A stretch of DNA of 64,000 nucleotides. It comes from Maratus speciosus (Eukaryota; Arthropoda; Arachnida; Araneae; Salticidae). Numbering within the stretch: position 1 is the first letter of the stretch; each line of letters starts with the position of its first letter. Shown here in pieces: positions 36,401 through 46,682 of the stretch. The position numbers and the translations under genes are program-made. The notes beneath the pieces are model-generated. The model saw nothing but the letters and a program-made list of their open reading frames with translations. It did no database searches and had not been told where the DNA came from. Location of the stretch: contig OZ010800.1 in NCBI GenBank assembly GCA_963932465.1, forward strand, positions 30,010,852-30,074,851, in the 5' to 3' direction.

Positions 36401-36701
36401 TATCTGCCAAAGTTATTACTGTATCACGTTAAAATGAAATGTGCTTAAAATGTACGAGTGCACGACAGATTGCATAACTCTACGCTAAAATGTAGCAGTT
36501 ATGCCAAGCCAAACATGTTCCAAGTAAAGGGTTGGAAAAGAGAAAAAAAAACGAATAGCAAAATACCAAGCATTATACTTTATGATCTATGAGTGTATGT
36601 ATCCGTCACAAGACAGCTGTGAGACTATAACTCACTAATTAAAAAAAAATTAAAATGTGAGAAAATGCCAAAGAATTAGTTTAATGACTATACGTGAATA
36701 G

Positions 36702-36733
<32 letters not shown>

Positions 36734-38514
36734 AGTGTACATAACAGCTCACATTATGCATTTAAATAAATTTTATAAAAACAACCCCTAAAGATATCAA
36801 ATATCATGTCAGTTATAATAAAATACCTTATGTTATAAATAAAATAGCAACGAGTCACCAGCCGCGCGTAAACAACAAATTTAACAAATGTGTAAAAAAA
36901 TACCAGCTAGAAATTAACTCATGCATGTAAATTTAAGATGCATGTGCAAATATTGTATTGAATTACATTATGTAAAAAAAAAAAAAAAATCAGTAACAAT
37001 CTGAAAATAAACAAATGACAAGGCAACAAAAATACGCAAACTTTAAAAGAGTGTAAAACTGTGTATCTGTGAAAATGTACACTAATGTTGAGAAAGTATG
37101 TAAAAAAAATGTACAACCACACAGCATCATGATCATGTTTAACCAAGGTGAGTGTCATAAAATTATTACAAAACAAGACCATATGAAATGCAAATGTAAA
37201 TATGTGTGTGTATGTAGTACCAGGTTAAACCTGAAATCATAAAAAACGTGTACATTAGATTAAAAAAAAGGATGAAGGCAAACATCTAACTTCACTATCT
37301 GCCCATAGTAAGCTAGAGTGTGTGTGTGTGTGGGGGGGGAATCATGTACGGAGTATCAAATAGTATGAGAGATACGTCATTATGCATTTAAAAAAATAAA
37401 AGAGAGCGCGAACGTCTTGTAAATTAATGTGAGGTATTGAACATTTGTATCATGTAAGTAACATATTCCACTTTTGAGAAAGTGGACGGCCGATCCACTT
37501 AGCCAAAACTGAAACATACACCTTTAATCATTGGGCTATTTCCGGATCATAGCGCAATGAAAAAAGCACTTACACAACACAGGGAACAATAATTGAAAAT
37601 TTACCTCAAGAAATATAATCACATGTAAAATGTAGTGTGTGTGTGTAAAATGTGTGTGTATGCAGTAACAAGCATACTGATATCTAACACATGCATAAAA
37701 TATTTACGACTCATGTTATAAAAATTTTTATAAAGTAGAAATAAAAATCAAAAGGAAAAAAAAAATTATGAAAAAATTCAAGATATGATGAATCGAGCTA
37801 TATTTTAAAACGAAGGAGCCTAACTTATGCTATAGAAATAAATTAATGAGACGTGAATAAAAATGTATAAAATCCGTGCAAACTGGAATATGAGAGATGT
37901 ATATAAACAGAAAAGTGTACTGTATAGATGCCAAAAGGAATTTTCTCAAATTATTAGCAACCAACTGAAAAAGATTAAATACTGAGCAAATTTAACTGCC
38001 ATTCTCTCTTTTTTTTATATGTCACTAGTGCTTATCCTTAAGTATAAAAGTTGCAAGACCTATATTTATAGTAATCTAGAGTATTAAAACTTTCATATCT
38101 TATTGATATGGATGACTGACAAAACATATAATATACACATAAAAAAAAACATATAAAATGTTATATATAAAAAGAAATTACCTGTAGAAAGTGCTACAAC
38201 AAGAAACATATTAAGCACAACAAGTAAGAAAAAAATCAATAATAATATCAGTCCAGTATAAAATTAAGCCATTTCATTTCTCTTTTTTTTTTACCTCTTT
38301 TTTTATATATATATATGTCGGATAAACATTACATTATGCTCTGTGAGATAAATCTTTATATTACCTTATTTATTTATTTTTTTTTCTTACAATATGCCCC
38401 TTTTTTTATAACTAAGTTTTCACTTTCATTGTGAAAGCCTGCTTGATTACAACAGGATTGCCGAGTTTTAAAAGCTACCCGAACAAAAACAGAAAAAAAT
38501 ACTGCATGTGAATA
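33487..38514 (-). other. LARD internal region, left part, no genes
   Basis: The plus strand is A-rich and dotted with words such as ATGAACTA, GTGTGT and AAAATGTG, so the minus strand is T/C-rich. Every minus frame seen is low-complexity (runs of F, L, C) and not a protein. Simple repeats include GTGTGTGTGTGTG followed by a G run near 37320 and a T run near 36703-36727. The function, if any, would be as RNA. Confidence 0.6.
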
Positions 38515-38932
38515 CAGGGTGATTCAGCTCGTCGGTGACAAACTTTAAGGATCGATAGAGCACACCTAGACGAACATTTTTGAATAGGGAATGTAGGGTC
38601 CCTGACGCGATGGTAAGGCGCTAGGCGCTTTCGAAAATTTGGGTGCCGAAATTCGAAACGTCATAAAAACTAGGGAAATGGTTAGATTTTCTTGCTTGTT
38701 GCGTCGAAATGATTCTGTTTGTTTAGACTTTCTTCAGTACCAATTTGATAAGCGTATCTCTTAAAACATGGATAGGGGGCGCTGCAGACTTTGGAGAGCT
38801 AGACAACAACTTTAAGCCCGTTATTTTGATAATTTAACACATGCTCGCCAAAGTTTATACTCTAACTTAAAGTTTGAACCCAAAAGTAGAGCCCTGCAAA
38901 AAGCGTAAGAGCCGGAATAAAATGTCAAAGTA

Positions 38933-40818
38933 CAGGGTGGTCGAAACTCGAAGGCTCCTAGGAGATAAACAAACAGATTTCTTGACTTATGGCATGCATT
39001 TTCATGATTCTGTTTGCTGGGGCTCTCTGAAACTCAGTTGAACGGTACAAAAAGAAACATCGATAGGGGGCGCTTTGGGCAAAAAACATAATTCGTTGAC
39101 ATTTCGGACGCTAACTGGAAACGGGGCGCTACGATCAGTTAGAAACAAAACAAGAGAGTAATTTACTTATCATAAGAAGCTATTAAAACTGCAGTTTGTT
39201 TGTTTTTTTTAACAAACATAGCTGGTTTCAATCATGCACAATGCGCGCAATAAAATTTACATAAGGTGCTTTTTGCTGATTTATGCAAAAGATATCGTAC
39301 CATATCGATATGCAAAAGATACGTAATGCGTAGACGACAACGCGAGATGACGTAGTTGTATGCGCAGACACGTCTTTTGAACGTGCGGTACCTACTTAAG
39401 CTTCGGGTTACTTGTCTGCAGATCGGTAGTAGGATGGAACGGTACACAAACTCTGAATTGGCTGACATGCATTTGGCGTATGGCGCTGCTGGTTGTAATG
39501 GACGAGCCGCTCAGCGGTTGTACGCCGAGCGTTACCCCAACAGGCAAATCCCCTGCCATGCCTTCTTCGCTCGAGTACACCAGAGGTTGTCCACAACGGG
39601 ATCTTTCGACGGAGGCAGGCCTGAACGGGAGCGATCAGTGAGCACCCCCGACAACGAAGAGGCTGTGCTTAACCTGGTTGAGGACAACCCAGGTCTTAGC
39701 ACGAGAGATATCGCCAGACATGTTGGCATTTCGCAAGCAACTGCGTGGCGCATCTTACGTTCCCGGAATCTGCACCCCTACCACATCCAGCGGGTGCAGT
39801 TGCTCAGAGAGCAGGATTTTGGCCCTCGAGTGGAATTCTCAAGATGGTACTTGGCGATGAGATCCAGGGATCCCCGTTTTGTAAACAGCATTTTGTTTAC
39901 GGACGAGTCCACCTTCAGCCGGGAGGGAATGTGGAACGCCCACAACAGTCATGTGTGGTGTGATGAAAATCCACATGAAACCAGAAGCCGAGCAGCCCAG
40001 GAGCGTTTCTCAGTAAATGTGTGGGCCGGCATTCTGGGGGATTGCCTCATTGGCCCTTATTTGTTACCTGAACGGCTGACAGGTGGAAATTACCTGATTT
40101 TCCTGGATCAAGTGCTGCCGCAGCTTCTGGATGAGGCGCACGTACCCGAAGGTTCGCGTCGCCAGATGTGGTTCCAGCACGATGGAGCTCCGGCCCATTA
40201 CACGAACGACGTGCGTCTCCATCTAAACGCAAGGTATGGCCAGCGGTGGATCGGGCGTGGGGGTCCAGTTCACTGGCCTGCCCGATCACCAGACCTCACC
40301 TGCTTGGATTTCTTCCTTTGGGGTTACCTGAAGGCCGAGGTATACCATACACCTGTCAGCAGTGCTGAAGAACTTGTGGCGCGCATTGTGGCAGCTGCAG
40401 GGCAGATCAGAGATACTCCTGGCATTGTTGGAAACACACACTCCTCAATGCGACGGAGGTGCGAAGCCTGCATCATGGCCCAAGGTCGAAATTTCGAGCA
40501 TCTTCTGTAGTGTTATTTTTTGTAAATAAATTTCCAGTATCATTGATGTTTTTGGTCTAAATTTATTCAGAAGTGTTGAGCAGAGGTAGAAAATGTGTTT
40601 TCATTATTACTAACTGATCGTAGCGCCCCGTTTCCAGTTAGCGTCCGAAATGTCAACGAATTATGTTTTTGCCCAAAGCGCCCCCTATCGATGTTTCTTT
40701 TTGTACCGTTCAACTGAGTTTCAGAGAGCCCCAGCAAACAGAATCATGAAAATGCATGCCATAAGTCAAGAAATCTGTTTGTTTATCTCTTAGGAGCCTT
40801 CGAGTTTCGACCACCCTG
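38933..40818 (+). mobile_element. rosa-like (DD41D) Tc1/mariner-superfamily element, apparently intact
   Basis: Terminal inverted repeats of 209 bp (38933-39141 and 40610-40818) start CAGGGTGGTCGAAACTCGAA and are flanked by TA. Between them lies one intact transposase gene. The coding part is clearly richer in GC than the AT-rich surroundings, which suits recent arrival. An alternative reading is a single element with 627-bp arms carrying internal copies of its terminus. Confidence 0.8.
39434..40510 (+). CDS. DD41D (rosa-like) transposase, intact, 358 aa
   Basis: The frame is open from ATG at 39434 to TAG at 40508-40510. Upstream in-frame codons exist, but MERYTNSELADMHLAYG is the usual start of this family and its ATG has a fair context (AGG-ATGG). 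The N-terminal half (residues 1-130) has the DUF4817-like region and a helix-turn-helix, LSTRDIARHVGISQATAWRI (residues 88-107). The catalytic triad is D157 (FTDES), D250 (QHDGAPAH) and D292 (LDFFLWGYLK), with 41 residues between the second and third, which defines DD41D. It would cut and paste the element at TA sites. AATAAA follows the stop within about 20 bp. No stop, frameshift or missing catalytic residue was seen, so this is the best candidate functional gene in the window. Confidence 0.92.
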   Translation: MERYTNSELADMHLAYGAAGCNGRAAQRLYAERYPNRQIPCHAFFARVHQRLSTTGSFDGGRPERERSVSTPDNEEAVLNLVEDNPGLSTRDIARHVGISQATAWRILRSRNLHPYHIQRVQLLREQDFGPRVEFSRWYLAMRSRDPRFVNSILFTDESTFSREGMWNAHNSHVWCDENPHETRSRAAQERFSVNVWAGILGDCLIGPYLLPERLTGGNYLIFLDQVLPQLLDEAHVPEGSRRQMWFQHDGAPAHYTNDVRLHLNARYGQRWIGRGGPVHWPARSPDLTCLDFFLWGYLKAEVYHTPVSSAEELVARIVAAAGQIRDTPGIVGNTHSSMRRRCEACIMAQGRNFEHLL

Positions 40819-41236
40819 TACTTTGACATTTTATTCCGGCTCTTACGCTTTTTGCAGGGCTCTACTTTTGGGTTCAAACTTTAAGTTAGAGTATAAACTT
40901 TGGCGAGCATGTGTTAAATTATCAAAATAACGGGCTTAAAGTTGTTGTCTAGCTCTCCAAAGTCTGCAGCGCCCCCTATCCATGTTTTAAGAGATACGCT
41001 TATCAAATTGGTACTGAAGAAAGTCTAAACAAACAGAATCATTTCGACGCAACAAGCAAGAAAATCTAACCATTTCCCTAGTTTTTATGACGTTTCGAAT
41101 TTCGGCACCCAAATTTTCGAAAGCGCCTAGCGCCTTACCATCGCGTCAGGGTCCCTACATTCCCTATTCAAAAATGTTCGTCTAGGTGTGCTCTATCGAT
41201 CCTTAAAGTTTGTCACCGACGAGCTGAATCACCCTG

Positions 41237-43394
41237 TATAAGAGATAACATTTTTATATAAGATGCAATGTGACACATATCTGATGCAGACGCATAATGT
41301 CAAAAAAAGGGGGGGGGGAATGCGACCAGCGCTAAGGTGAAAGAATTAAACGAGCGCAACCATATCGACAACCCTAGGCCAACAGAGATAAGAAAAACAG
41401 TATCTAATCTCAGGATTGCGACATTGTGTGACATTGCCGGATATATATTGAATTAAATAAGAATCGGAAATGTGAAAAGAAAAAAAAATATTTTGGACAA
41501 TCTTTTATCGAAATTAAAAAAACTTTGAAACTGAACTGGATATGAAGTGCATCCCTAGATATACAAAATCTTAGCATGCTGCTAATAAAAATAAATGCTT
41601 AATTTTTAGTAAGAAGCCATCAAAACTAATATATATAGATATATATCAAAAGAGCAATATAATCCAGTCATGAGGATTTTTTTATATTTTATTATTTATG
41701 GTAATTAATCCTCATAACTAAATCAACATTAACTGGCTTATTATACCATTTTAATATCCACTGCACAAAAAAGAAAAGTAGAATTTTATTATTATTTTTT
41801 TTTAAACAAGCACTGTCTACTCTGTATTACTCAGTAGATAATATAAAAGTATAAATCAACACTTAACATAAGACACTAGAATGAAAAGGCAAATTTAAAA
41901 AAAACCTTTTTTTGTGAGTAAATAACTCTACACAAATATGTAATTTATATACAAAACACAATACCTTATAAAACCTAGAAAAATGTAGCCAACTTAAAAA
42001 AAATATATATATACCATCATTAAAAAAATAGTTAGCAGAAAATTTATTTTTATCAGAGCGAAGAATTTTCTTTATACACCAATAAATGTGTTTGTAAAAA
42101 AATTTAAAATAAACACATACCTTTAATATAATCTAAAAAAATGATTTTGATTTTTTTATCTATATTTATCAAAGTCTAGAAAAGTAATCTCACACAATAT
42201 GATCTATATTTGAAAAATGGCTCTTCAAAAGTTAACTTTTCAAACACTTAAATCAAAATAAAACTTACCTTGAGCTAACAAGGAAATGCTATAAGTAAAG
42301 ACATGATAATGTAAGAAAATAATAACTGAATTCAAAATATATGTGTGGTTTTTTTTGTGCAACAGCAGGAATACTCTTTTTTTTAATGTTTAGGTATATC
42401 TGCGTATAGTTGAATGCGGAGTTCACCTAAATATTCATTACTTATATTTTATCATTTTACTTTCCATTCTAAGGAAACTGCATCATAACTGTCTTTCTTT
42501 GAACAAGTAACTTAAACAGTATTATTATTTTTTTTTAAGTTCCTTGAAATGCAATAGAATACATGTAGATCCATGAACACGCTTTCTTCATAGAGTGTAC
42601 TGGGGAAGGAGAAAAAAATTTCTTTAATGTAGAAGAAAAAATCATTTTAACTGTTCTGTTTCATCTTTTTTTTTAAATTTCGGCCGATACAAGACATAGT
42701 CCGGAATATCTTAGAAATTCTGATCCAGCTGCGTAAATCAGCATAGGAGCAACAGAAGAGGAGAAGAAAAACAAAAACAGGCGATGGAGGATTTATGACT
42801 CATTCCGAAGGCGCTCACATATTTTCGGTATCGGTAACTCTTTTTTTTATGCCGGTCGAAAGGATGGCGGTTATCGGCTAGTTGTGACGGAAGCTGACGG
42901 CATGAAGATAAGTAAAAATGTCGGTCACTTATGCGTTTGCTGTATAGTGCTTTTCCGCGCACTTTCGCTGCTAATATTTTTGAAGAGGCGTCTATTGGCG
43001 TGATGAACATTTCGGTTGAGAGTGCGTTCACACAGAAATCAATGAGTATTCCTCAGATTGTCTGCAGGAAGTCCATAAATTTTTGAGCAGTTTTTTTTGG
43101 GGGGGGGATCCACTGAGCCTAGCATGCAGATCAATTTTTGACATTATTCTATAATCTTGAAATGTGACACGGCAAGGCGGAAAACAAGAATAGTTCAGTT
43201 CGAATAATAATCCAACATTAGGTAGTTTGTAGCAGTCACAGTTTATTTTTTTTTAAATGGAACTCACAGATTTTTTTTCGTAGTAGTTCAAGGTAATGAT
43301 GTACGCAGAATGAAAAGTATATATATATATATATATCACGTGCTTCCCTTCTCCAAAATGTAATTCGGTACGCCGGCTATATGCACCATATTTC
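41237..43394 (-). other. LARD internal region, right part
   Basis: Same AT-rich composition as the left part. A minus frame of 97 codons (42738-43031) lies near the presumed 5' end of the LARD and has a more mixed composition (RQLPSQLADNRHPFDRHKKK), but no family is recognised and I do not call it a gene. An AT dinucleotide run lies at about 43319-43337. The primer-binding-site candidate lies just inside 43394. Confidence 0.5.
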
Positions 43395-44301
43395 TGTGAT
43401 GAAGATGTCTTGCACAGGTGGTTCATTTTTGCTTAGCTTCCATACTGAATACAAGGCTGAAAAATTAACTGTACCTATTTTAAGAGGAAGGCAAGAAACT
43501 GCTAAGGTAGAAGTTATCTAAAGGTCTTTATTGTCCACCGGGATCGTTTCGAACATAGCCGAAATTACACGGCCAAGGCCGATGTTGGAGAAGGAAGCAG
43601 AAAGTTACATTTTTTACGTTCACAGAATCAGATCTTATAAAGGAAATCATGCAATTACATTTTCTCGAAAAATGCTCGAGTGTTGGTAAGCGTACATACA
43701 CAATTTCGCCAAATACATATACTATATGGCGAGATTAAAGAGAGGGAGAGACATGTGGTCAAAGTACAATAATTGAAATTGAATGGGGAATGTAAAAGAT
43801 TAATAAGAAATATTTAACGCCAGATGATTACATAGGGATTATAGCTCAAAAACCGCAAAAGAACATTCGATAGGGTTTGCCAAAGTTCTCATGGGACTGA
43901 AGCGGCCGAAGTGCCCGTTAATAAACAAAACAAAATAAAGACAGGGTTAATAACTGAAATGACTAATATCTTACATCTGGACCAACGGCTAAAAATGTAG
44001 AAGTAATATGTCTGATTAATTTCTGCATATCATCAAAACTAAGGCAGAAGGATGAAAATTACAATCCAGTTGCTAGGCGAGAAGAGGAAATTATTTCTTT
44101 TCTTTAAAATGCAGTGCGCTGCGGTTAAAATATTAAAGAGACTGAGAATTGAATGCTTAATTTATGAAGGGAAAGAGCACTAAAAACAGATTGAATCCGA
44201 ATGCAGACAGATAATTAAATTTAAGAATTAAAAAATGTACTTTTAAAGAGGGGAAAGAGAAAAGGTCTTAATATTAATATGTGAAGGTAGGCACCTTCAC
44301 A
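43395..44301 (-). repeat. LARD right LTR
   Basis: 907 bp, paired with 32586-33486. It ends GTGAAGGTAGGCACCTTCAC plus A, where GTGAAGGT and ACCTTCAC form a perfect 8-bp stem. The target duplication ATCGT follows directly. Confidence 0.88.
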
Positions 44302-45549
44302 ATCGTAATTTAGGATTTTTTTCGAACGCTTTCTGCTCCTCCCCTTCTCTTCAACCCTTTTATATTTCGAATTTTTTTTTCGACTGTTCTTAGAGGGCAC
44401 TTATATTTTAGAAGCAACCACCATGCCATATTTAAAGTTTCTAGCTTTTTTAGTATCACAGAAATCGCAATTTAGAACGCTTTTTGCTCCTTCAACCATA
44501 GAGTGGTAGTGGCGCAGACATAAAATATAGCTTACGTTTCAGCAAGTTCTATCACCAACAACTTGCAACTATTAGTTTTGGCATTGGTTTTGTATTTAAT
44601 ATGATTGCATAAAAATCGTAATTTAGAACGTTTTTAGAACGTTTTTCGCTCACTTCATTCTTTTAAATTTAGAATGTTCTTCCGATGGTTCTTAGAAAGC
44701 ATTTGCGTCTTTTAATTAATTACCATGCCAAATTTCAAAACTTTAGATCTCTCAGTATCACAAAAACACAATTTAGTATATTTTTTGCTCCTGCAACCCC
44801 CAGGTGTTAGTGAAAAGAACATAAAATATAGCCAATTTTGTAGCAGGTACTTTCACCATCAATTTGCAACCACTACTTTTTAAATCGGTTTGATATTCCC
44901 TGAGATTGCGTAGAAATCGCAATATAGAACGTTTTTAGAACGCGCATTTTCACATGTTTTAAATTTCTAATTTTTTTGGAAACGTTTTGAGATATATTTT
45001 AATAAGTAACTACCATTGCGAATTTCATGTGTCTAAGTCCTTCAGTAACACGAAAATCGTATTTTTAGAACGGGCTTTTTAATCTGCAACACCTTTGGGT
45101 TAGTGACACCGACATAAAATATAGCCTATGTTGAAGCAAGGACTGTCACCATAATTTTGAAGCCATAATGTTTTAATTGTTTTGGTACTTCCTTATAATG
45201 CTTAAAAATCGCCATTTGGAACGCTTTTTAGAACGCTTTTTGCGCATTTTCATCCCTTTTAAATTTCGAATGTTTTAAGAAAGGCTCTTAGAGATCATTT
45301 ATTTCTTATAAGTAATACCATGCCAAATTTCATGTTTCTAGGCCCTTCAATAACACAAAAATCGCATTTTTAGAACGAGTTTTGCTCCTGCATTCCCTTC
45401 TGGCCAGTGGCACGGACATAAGATATAGCTAAGTTATAAGTGGGGCTAACACCATCATTTTGATACCATTACATTTGGAATCGGTTCAGTAGTTCCAGAG
45501 CCTACCTCCTACAAATAAACAAACAAATTTTACTTCTTTATAACATTAA

Positions 45550-45850
45550 GTATAGATTACCTTTGGGCTTCTACTGTGGCGATTTTTTGGTATCCGCACG
45601 ACTTCGTCATTCAGTCTGTTGTGGACTGTGTAAGAACCGTCCCAGTTTGTTTTAACTTTGGAGATAGTCTCTTATGACGTATGGAATTCCTCAGCCACAC
45701 TTTGTCACCTTCGTGGAAGTCATGACCATTTGCCTTCGTGTCGTAACGGGGCTTCATCTGTATTCCCTCACTCCGTGCCTGGAGTTTATCGCGTATTCTT
45801 CAGGCAATGAAGGAGCATTAGGAGGACGGCTAAGCAGAATAACCGCAGAC
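45550..45850 (-). pseudogene. Gypsy integrase C-terminal fragment
   Basis: On the minus strand, in two frames, it reads MKPRYDTKANGHDFHEGDKV and WLRNSIRHKRLSPKL. This is the linker and GPY/SH3-like tail that follows the integrase core in Ty3/gypsy elements. A TGA follows soon after. The core with the catalytic residues is absent. It lies between a gag fragment and the tandem-repeat insertion. Confidence 0.7.
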
Positions 45851-45899
45851 AAACGATGACCACTACCAGAGTGCATTTGAGATGGGGATTTTCATTCTC

Positions 45900-46080
45900 C
45901 GGCAAACTAATTTCTATTTTACAAACTTCATTCTGAATTTTTTTTTCTGAGAAATCTGCTCTTTTCTCTGTTTTCTCCTTAACATTCTGTCTTTACGCCA
46001 TTGATAGTTTCCAACAGGTCTTTCAGTAGTTCTTCCATAGTTCTTCTTAACACCATAAAACCCCCACTCCTGACACCTAT
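45900..46080 (-). pseudogene. Gypsy leader and N-terminal gag fragment
   Basis: Directly after the 5' LTR (minus strand) comes GGTGTCAGGAGTGGGG, which fits the primer-binding region of several arthropod gypsy elements. Then comes an ATG-led frame (MVLRRTMEELLKDLLETING) that stops near 45979 and continues in other frames with charged residues. Everything from here to the integrase tail is deleted. Confidence 0.5.
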
Positions 46081-46081
46081 T

Positions 46082-46682
46082 GTAACGTTTGCAGAGTTGG
46101 ATCTATCAATATTATGGCGTATAAGTTCAAATGAACTACAGTCTTTAAAGAGTGAAGCAATTTGCTCACTACTATTCACAGCAACAGAGTTCTTAGAACT
46201 CATCTAATAACACTAAAAATTGGGAAAACTATCCAATAACTAAACAAAATACAGTCGAAATAACTCCAGCTCTGAACCTACATCAGGCGTCCAGTTTACC
46301 AAGTAAACCCGCTCTGAACCTCAGGCGTCCAGCAAACTACTCGCTGACTAACCACTAACAGACGCACGCCCTGCTCCGCTCCCATATATATAGCAGCGAG
46401 GGAATATTCCGGAACCATCCACAGCTTCCTAAGCAGGACGTTTCTGGAATCCTCTCGAAAAACACTGAACGGCATTAATGCATCTCCGTATCTAAGGGAT
46501 ACACAGCTCTGCCGCCAAATAGCGCTAAGTTTTAAGACAATTTGGCGATATACCGCCAAATTTAGCGACCAAAATTAGTTCCCAAAATTGACGCCAACTT
46601 GTCGTTATTTCCAGTATTTGGCCAAATCCCCATTGAATCCCATTAGGATTTACTTGCTTGCAGAAAAACAGCAAATCAGCCA
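46082..46682 (-). repeat. Gypsy 5' LTR, truncated (minus strand)
   Basis: It matches the 3' LTR at 30956-31687, including the TATA region (46385-46392) and the heat-shock-like array GAATATTCCGGAACC. The first ~40 bp of the LTR are missing. It ends AACGTTACA before the primer-binding region. Confidence 0.7.

Larger units (their letters stand above)
38515..41236. mobile_element. Foldback element with 627-bp inverted arms and TA duplication
   Basis: CAGGGTGATTCAGCTCG starts the element and CGAGCTGAATCACCCTG ends it, each flanked by TA (38513-38514 and 41237-41238). The arms 38515-39141 and 40610-41236 match with very few differences and equal length. At 38931 and 40819 a second TA plus CAGGGTGGTCGAAACTCG terminus occurs inside each arm, marking an inner element. 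Removing the inner element and one TA leaves an 834-bp palindrome centred exactly on TA. Confidence 0.85.
32586..44301 (-). mobile_element. LARD-like non-coding LTR element, 11.7 kb
   Basis: Direct repeats of about 900 bp (32586-33486 and 43395-44301), each starting TGTGATGAAGATG and ending in TTCACA, flank a long internal region. A perfect 5-bp target duplication, ATCGT, lies at 32581-32585 and 44302-44306. The internal region encodes no gag or pol. Even without the foldback insertion it is about 7.2 kb of AT-rich, strand-asymmetric DNA. Minus orientation is favoured because GGGGAGATATA precedes one LTR like a polypurine tract and TATGGTGCATATAGCC follows the other like a primer-binding site. 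Known large retrotransposon derivatives have this layout and rely on proteins from other elements. Confidence 0.85.
31922..45546. mobile_element. Tandem-repeat-rich element (unit about 300 bp) split by the LARD
   Basis: Its outer parts, 31922-32585 and 44302-45546, are one block once the LARD-like element is removed. The block starts near CTCGCGGCTTTGCTCGCG and ends with CAAATAAACAAACAAATTTT and TTATAACATTAAGTATAG, termini resembling arthropod repeats of uncertain class. Inside, units carrying ATAAAATATAGC and TTTTTAGAACG recur at about 300 bp spacing (44521, 44821, 45114, 45419, and 32487 across the split). No protein is encoded. It replaces much of gypsy pol, so it inserted there or filled a deletion. 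Confidence 0.6.
30956..46682 (-). mobile_element. Ty3/gypsy-type LTR remnant, minus strand, expanded by nested insertions
   Basis: Read on the minus strand, the order is a truncated 5' LTR (46682-46082), a leader and start of gag (46080-45900), an integrase C-terminal fragment (45850-45550), then foreign repeats (45546-31922). These are followed by about 230 bp of 3' sequence, a purine tract AGAAGGGGGCAA and the 3' LTR (31687-30956). Most of gag-pol is deleted. It lies between two inverted X-family blocks. The outer boundaries are approximate because the LTR ends are damaged. Confidence 0.7.

Noticed and set aside
35683..37182. Minus-strand frames rich in F, L, C inside the LARD
   Set aside because: They result from the T/C-rich minus strand; no conserved domain, and neighbouring frames look the same.
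39356..39433. Upstream start for the rosa transposase
   Set aside because: The extra 26 residues have no match to the family's usual beginning, whereas the ATG at 39434 does.
42738..43031. 97-codon minus frame near the LARD 5' end as a gag
   Set aside because: Position is suitable but there is no knuckle, capsid motif or recognised similarity. Left as unassigned.
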